A DNA stretch of 64,000 nucleotides from Watersipora subatra. Its lineage: Eukaryota; Bryozoa; Gymnolaemata; Cheilostomatida; Watersiporidae. Positions 58,884 to 64,000 of this stretch are shown here, in pieces (the stretch's first letter is position 1; the number at the start of each line of letters is the position of its first letter). The position numbers and the translations under genes were made by a program. The notes under the pieces were generated by a model. It saw nothing but the letters and a program-made list of their open reading frames with translations. It was not told where the DNA came from and searched no databases. The stretch covers positions 57,826,749 through 57,890,748 of the forward strand of contig NC_088717.1 of assembly GCF_963576615.1 (NCBI RefSeq). The letters run 5' to 3'.

Positions 58884-61844
58884 GTAGAAATGCAGTGGCA
58901 GTTGAATTAATAGTCTTCCAATACAATGAATTCATTTGGAAGTTTTATGGGCTAGTTTACATTAGCTTTGAAAAGAACTTGACAAATTTTTACCTTCACA
59001 TATCTGGCAGAAATGGTAAAGCTTTTTAAGGGTCTGGACCATCAACGTTGTTCGTCAACCAGTTACTTTCAACATCGTATTTTAGGTAGATATGATACCA
59101 TAGGTTTTCATTGCTGTATTTAACATTACACAGGCACTCGACTCGACTGTGGCCAAGGAGATATTTCCTGAAACCCACCAGGTTGGTGACAACTCGCTTA
59201 GCTATCAGTGTTATGAGTTATCTTAAAAAATACAATTTACAGTTTTTTGCTCCCCCGTTTGCATAGTATCTAGCTGCTTTTAATAATAAACAGTTCCAGA
59301 TTTAAGTTGAATCAATAGCAAATTCATTTAATAATTCTTCATCTGAGCATAGACGATAAAACTCTCTGATTGGAGGTCAATAATTTTGGTCATGTGACCA
59401 TAACAAAATGATTACTCCAACATATAAGTATATACCTACATCGTAACGTGTAAAAGTTATCTTACTGAACACTACAGTTTGATTGCTGCCTTCAGGTTGC
59501 ATTCTGCAACAGAGTTGTGTGAACTACTCCTTGTTGCAACCAAATTCGTTATGCTTTCTGACATTGCTAGCCAAGACAATCATACTTCTTATGTCTCATT
59601 TTGAAATCATGACTCACATGGTTAATTACTCTCTGCCATTTTTAGCGGGGAGCAACACAGAGCCTTAGTTGTCTTTATTGCCGATTTGTCACTCCTGTTT
59701 GCCTACTGCCAAACTCTCTGAGGCTATTTTTGTGTAGAATTACCCCAGTTACACTGAATAACACTCATTACTAGTTCCACAATTGTACTAACCTAGGATA
59801 ATCACTCAGCTCATTTCCACTGTGGCTAGCTCTTCAAATACCGGGTGACAATGTGATTGTATCAAATTCTTGAGTAAAATTTAAACTGTCAAAATATTCA
59901 GGATTGAAGGAATAAATAGAACAGATTAAGCCTCGAAAGCTGCTGAATATTTTGTTTGTCCCTTCCCAGGATGCCATTGACAAAAGAGTAGCTGCTGCCA
60001 TTGTGATACAGTCGCACTACAGAGGCTACGTGGACAGGGGCAAGTTCCTCGGCATGCTTTATGACCAATTTGAAAAGGTACAATATAAACCTAATCTCCA
60101 ACTCCTCGCTTGAAATCTTTTCTTTTTTTCTCTATTCCATTTCCGCTCTACTTTGCGCTTTAATGACATCAAAATTAAAACATGCTTTTAGTGATACACC
60201 ACTCAAATACAGTTTGGAAGTTATGTTCTCATTGAAGTTGAACAAAAAAGAAGAAAGCTTTCACTGTCAAACAGAACTCAAATGCAAACCTGATTGTTCA
60301 CTTCTATGTCGCTTAACTTTGCTTCATTTGTCAGTTCGTCAAATTATCAGTAGTATATTAAAAGAAGCATACTGACTGCATTCTCGATTTGTTTATCTAT
60401 TTTATCAGACTAAATGCTTTTGTTTAGAGATGACAACTCTTCAACTCTCTTTTTTCGCATTGAAATTTAACTAAAAGAAACGTATCATAGGTTTCAATTC
60501 GAATCAATTTTTTATAAGATCAAGCATTTGCTTATTTTTCATGTTTTACTGTTGACAGATAACTCGATCTATTCCATAGTGTTTCTATATGTACCCTTCA
60601 ATGAAAAAAATACCTGGAAAAAATGTTTTGTTTTGAATTGGACCAACTCTCCTTTGACAAGATCTTAGTTCTGTCAATTGCTTGAAAATTTAGTGAGAGA
60701 AAAGCCAGATTCTACTGCAGATATTCCACGCACACTCGCCATTGTCATGATCGAAACTCTCCATTGTCATACTCAAAACACACCATTGTCATGCTCTTAA
60801 CACACTATTGTCATGTACAGGGCACACCATGGTCATGATCTGAACACACCATCATCATGTTCAGAACACACCATCATCATGTTCAAAACATACCGTTGTC
60901 ATATACAGAACGCACCATCATCATGTTCAGAACACCCCATCATCATGTTCAAAACATACCGTTGTCATGTTCAGAACACACCATTGTCATGTTCAGAACA
61001 CACCATTATCATGCTCAGATCACACCATTGTCATGTACATAACACACCATTGTCATGCTCAGAACACACCGTTGTCATGTACAGAACACACCATTGTCAT
61101 GTACAGAACACACCATTGTCATGCTCAGGACATACCATTGTCATGCTCAGAACACACCATTGTCATATTCAAAACACACCATTATCATGCTCAGAACACA
61201 CCACTGTCATGGTTAGAACATACCATTGTCATGCTCAGAACATACCATTGTCATGTACAGAACACACCATTGTCATGCTCAGGACATACCATTGTCATGC
61301 TCAGAACACACCATTGTCATATTCAAAACACACCATTATCATGCTCAGAACACACCACTGTCATGGTTAGAACATACCATTGTCATGCTCAGAACATACC
61401 ATTGTCATGATCAGAACATACCATTGTCATGATCAGAGCACACCATTGTCATGTTTAGAACACACCATTGTCATGTTCAGAACACACCATGATCATGTTC
61501 AGAACACAACATTGTCATGCTCAGAACACACCATTGTCATGTACAGAACACACCATTATCATGCTCAGAACACACCATGGTCATGATCAGAACATACCAT
61601 TGTCATGATCAGAACATACCATTTTCATGATCAGAACACACCATTGTCATGCTCAGATGTTGCTATTGGCTTCACTTAGCAACTTCTCAATGCTATAGGA
61701 GGAAGAAGATCGAAAGGCACGGGCTGCGAGGCAGGTTGAGGAAGGTGAACTGTTGGTAGCCAATCATAAACTAGAAATTGAATTTGAGGATGCTGAGACC
61801 GCTGTCAAGAATAAAGAGAAACTGTACCAATTCCACATAATAAC
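58731..61844 (+). CDS. IQ-motif protein, four exons, possibly partial
   Basis: Exons 58731-58883, 59134-59181, 59970-60077 and 61699-61844 join in phase 0 with GT-AG sites and give about 151 residues. Exon 1 encodes MGDKDKINHNAVNSLISLRD and an acidic segment. Exon 3 encodes AAIVIQSHYRGYVDRGKF, a good IQ motif (IQxxxRGxxxR type) expected to bind calmodulin or an EF-hand light chain. Exon 4 is a charged helix (EEEDRKARAARQVEEGELL, EIEFEDAE), probably coiled coil. The exon-1 frame is open back to the acceptor at 58706, so a further 5' exon is possible. Exon 4 either ends at a TAA at 61846 or splices at AC|GTAAGA. Clean frames and splice sites indicate a live host gene. The family within IQ proteins (many are ciliary or cytoskeletal) is not identified. 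Confidence 0.65.
59134..59181 (+). CDS. IQ gene exon 2
   Basis: 16 codons (ALDSTVAKEIFPETHQ) between acceptor ATTACACAG and donor CAG|GTTGGT; both introns phase 0. Confidence 0.6.
59970..60077 (+). CDS. IQ gene exon 3 (IQ motif)
   Basis: 36 codons between pyrimidine-rich acceptor CCCTTCCCAG and donor AAG|GTACAA. Contains the whole IQ motif on one exon. Confidence 0.7.
60738..61657 (+). repeat. 22-bp minisatellite, ~42 copies, in IQ gene intron 3
   Basis: Tandem CAGAACACACCATTGTCATG-type units with substitutions, often in CATGCTC, CATGTAC, CATGTTC or CATGATC variants. A 154-bp block recurs (compare 61110-61235 with 61265-61390), showing higher-order duplication. Because 22 is not a multiple of 3, all three plus frames stay open and cycle through the same 22 residues; none is a gene. 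The array ends 41 bp before the exon 4 acceptor. Confidence 0.95.
61699..61844 (+). CDS. IQ gene exon 4
   Basis: Acceptor TGCTATAG, then 48 codons and two bases to donor AC|GTAAGA. Encodes a Glu/Arg/Lys-rich helix following the IQ motif. Confidence 0.6.
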
Positions 61845-62117
61845 GTAAGAGGTGGTTATAGTGTAGATCCTTGACCTCTAGTGTCAGATAGTGAGTCATG
61901 ACAATCGTACTACATGATATACAAGGAACAAATATATCAGTTTTGGGCCTTCAGTATGTCTCATAACCATTAGCCTGTCTTGACAAACTGTTGTTTTTGT
62001 GAAGTTCTCCCCCGATCAGTGGAGCGAGCAAATCAACAGCTTGTCACAATACGCACTGTACCTGATGCATCGGCTGCACTTATAGGGAGTTGTTCACTTC
62101 CGTTTATGCAGCTTAGC

Positions 62118-62500
62118 TTCGATATTATGTCAGTCGCTTCATTGGTTATCATAAGGTATTTAGCCCAAAGATTTATCTAGAAAAAAAAGAAGATATAAAT
62201 GTTTAACCAGAGACCAGTCTCTGCGGTAAACTTTAGTAGAATTTAAGAATAAAATAAATTGAAATTAAATCAATAAGAACAAATAAAAGTGACTGATACC
62301 AAAATAGAAATAAAACTGACTGAGCGCACAAATAACAACATGTTTAGTTGCTGTTGTTGCCTAAGTTCTTAAGTTCCAATAAAGTTTACTGCGGAGACTG
62401 GTCTCTGGTTAAACATCCTTATCTTATTTTTTTCTACATAAATTTTTGGGCTAAATCCGTTATGAATACCAATGGAGCACCCGACATAACCATATACTTT
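62118..62500. mobile_element. MITE-like hairpin element with ~120-bp arms
   Basis: Left arm about 62118-62255 and right arm about 62350-62500 are reverse complements. The best-preserved block, GTTTAACCAGAGACCAGTCT, appears in both. The A-rich spacer is about 95 bp. No reading frame. It may lie in a later intron or 3' of the IQ gene. Confidence 0.8.
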
Positions 62501-63068
62501 AGCTATTCCAATTTAAACTTTTGTTCAAAATGGTTATCTTTTAGCCACAGATTATGTATAGTAGAATTATTGAAGCTATTAAAAAATTACGAAATTTTGC
62601 AATGTTTGCCTTTAGTTAGTACTTAAAGTGACACACATACATGAAGTGTGTTAGTATGTATCTCATGCCAGTTATTGATTCTCAGCTTCCATAAACAATT
62701 CAATATTCAATGTCTTTCTGTAACACTTGACATTCCTCAATACCGCCTACTCTGGCATTAATAATGCTTCCAGTTCCTTTGTTGATGTACTTAATCATGT
62801 ATTCTATAAAATATTTGTCATCATGAAAGCAACTAGCTTCTAGAGAGAGATTATGGATTTCTGCTAATACTTCTGTAATTGCGAATTTAACTACAGTGTC
62901 ATCAGAGTCTTGCTTCTTTCAACTAATAAACATGCTCAAAACTTGTTTCTACTAGATTACCGCTCATTCTTTACATTTAAAAAGGAAGGAATAGAATTAA
63001 AAAAATAGCTTCATTTTACCATTTGGTGACATTTTCGTATCTCCTCAATGTTCAGCTTTAGGGTTGTT
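62501..63068. other. AT-rich stretch without a gene
   Basis: No exon with both splice sites and a credible frame was found for the continuation of the IQ gene. Confidence 0.4.
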
Positions 63069-63291
63069 GGTTGGATGAACTATAAAGTGTTGCTGATTGG
63101 TTGGATGAACTATAAAGTGTTGCTGATTGATTGGATATACTAGAAAGTGTTGCTGATTGATTGGATAAACTAGAAAGTGTTGCTGATTGATTAGATAAAC
63201 TAGAAAGTGTTGCTGCTTGATTGGATGAACTAGAAAGTGTTGCTGCTTGATTGGATGAACTATAGTGTTGCTATTGGTTGAATTAACTATA
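63069..63291. repeat. 30-bp minisatellite, ~7.5 copies
   Basis: Tandem GATTGGATGAACTAGAAAG + TGTTGCTGATT units with few substitutions; the last units are shortened. Confidence 0.93.
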
Positions 63292-64000
63292 AATAAGTGC
63301 TTATTACAGTCTTGCCAAACTTAGCATTCTTTCTTGTAAGGGTTCTTTGCATCATTGAAACAAGCTCAAATGTAATTTTCCTTATACTGACCAACATATG
63401 CATTCATCTGGTAATATACCGTTGGCGTACTTGTCTTTTAAATTTGCCATTGGTACTTCCATGTAGACCTAAGGCTTAAAGATGTGGTTGCGTCAAATTT
63501 GAGTTGATCTTAAAAGAAAGCATTTTTTTCTCTATCAGTTGATATGTTGTTTGTTGTGTTACGCGATCTCATCGCCAAGATATTTGAAGATTAAAATCGA
63601 AAAAGTCTGATCGCGGTAAAAACGCTTAGGCCACAAAAACTTGCCCAGACTTGCCCAAAATGATGTCACGCGTTATACAACCTGTCTCTATTTCTCGTAT
63701 TCACATCGGCTATTTGCGATAAAAGTCTAGTCTTACGCGGCTGTATTGGCATATATCTTATTTTGTATTTGCTCATGTTGGCTAGAATAAAATTTTAAAT
63801 CCAGCTACAGATGCATTATTATGAATGTTTCAAAGGCCTCAAATAACGAAAATTGAAAATTTGTTCTACTCACTTTCTCCAAATGTTGTGTAAAACTTTG
63901 GGTACCGACTACCAATTCTACCGGTCTACGGTAATTCTGTCAAGCTAACTATGTAGAACGAGGTCTTTGTATTAGCACAGTTCCGCAGCTACCCATACTA
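63292..64000. other. AT-rich end of window
   Basis: No supported feature. The 60-aa frame at 63297-63479 is unrecognised. Confidence 0.35.

Noticed and set aside
60813..61410. Long plus-strand frames repeating HTIVMFRTHHCHVQN-like peptides
   Set aside because: All three frames are open because the DNA is a 22-bp tandem array; not a repeat protein.

Overview
This is an AT-rich stretch of an animal nuclear genome, most likely from an invertebrate. The evidence is spliced genes with GT-AG introns, a recognisable animal-type PIG-P subunit, several classes of metazoan transposon, and no bacterial-style gene packing. Decayed Ty3/gypsy, LINE, pogo-like and hAT-like elements side by side would suit a marine lophotrochozoan, but the sequence alone does not fix the phylum.

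Layout. Two host genes sit at the edges. On the left (1.5-7.2 kb, minus strand) is a three-exon partial PIGP gene, encoding a small membrane subunit of the GPI-GlcNAc transferase; its last exon is not found. On the right (58.7-61.8 kb, plus strand) are four in-phase exons of a protein with an IQ calmodulin-binding motif. Its third intron is largely a 22-bp minisatellite of about 0.9 kb. Between them lie about 50 kb of repeats.

7.2-13.4 kb holds hairpins, an 825-bp near-perfect foldback (8868-9692), a TTAA-ended MITE, a gypsy gag fragment and the 3' half of a LINE. 13.4-57.3 kb is organised around at least eight same-orientation copies of a 2-3 kb unit, called R here, which carries a Ser/Thr/Pro-rich reading frame on the minus strand. 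One R copy contains a pogo-like transposon, which itself contains a hAT element with an 8-bp target duplication. 20.65-23.5 kb is a truncated gypsy element with gag, protease, RT, part of RNase H, a primer-binding site and a 5' LTR.

24.5-44.1 kb is a tandem segmental duplication of [R + minisatellite + inverted-repeat element + Ty3/gypsy]. Copy B (33.6-44.1) keeps gag, protease, RT, RNase H and integrase with frameshifts. Copy A (24.5-32.7) has lost gag and most of RT. Both carry, just 3' of pol, a third reading frame (ORF3); in copy B it has CCHC zinc knuckles and a charged helical region. A diverged relative of ORF3 follows another pol tail at 53.3 kb. In both families an acceptor-like AG lies about 30 nt before the ORF3 ATG, as if ORF3 were expressed from a spliced subgenomic RNA. 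This is the most interesting signal in the window.

The rest of the right side holds a CT-rich satellite, a pogo-like element that keeps its DNA-binding N-terminus, a second TTAA MITE, and an intron-bearing hAT-transposase-like pseudogene (55.0-56.3 kb). No tRNA, rRNA or CRISPR array was recognised.
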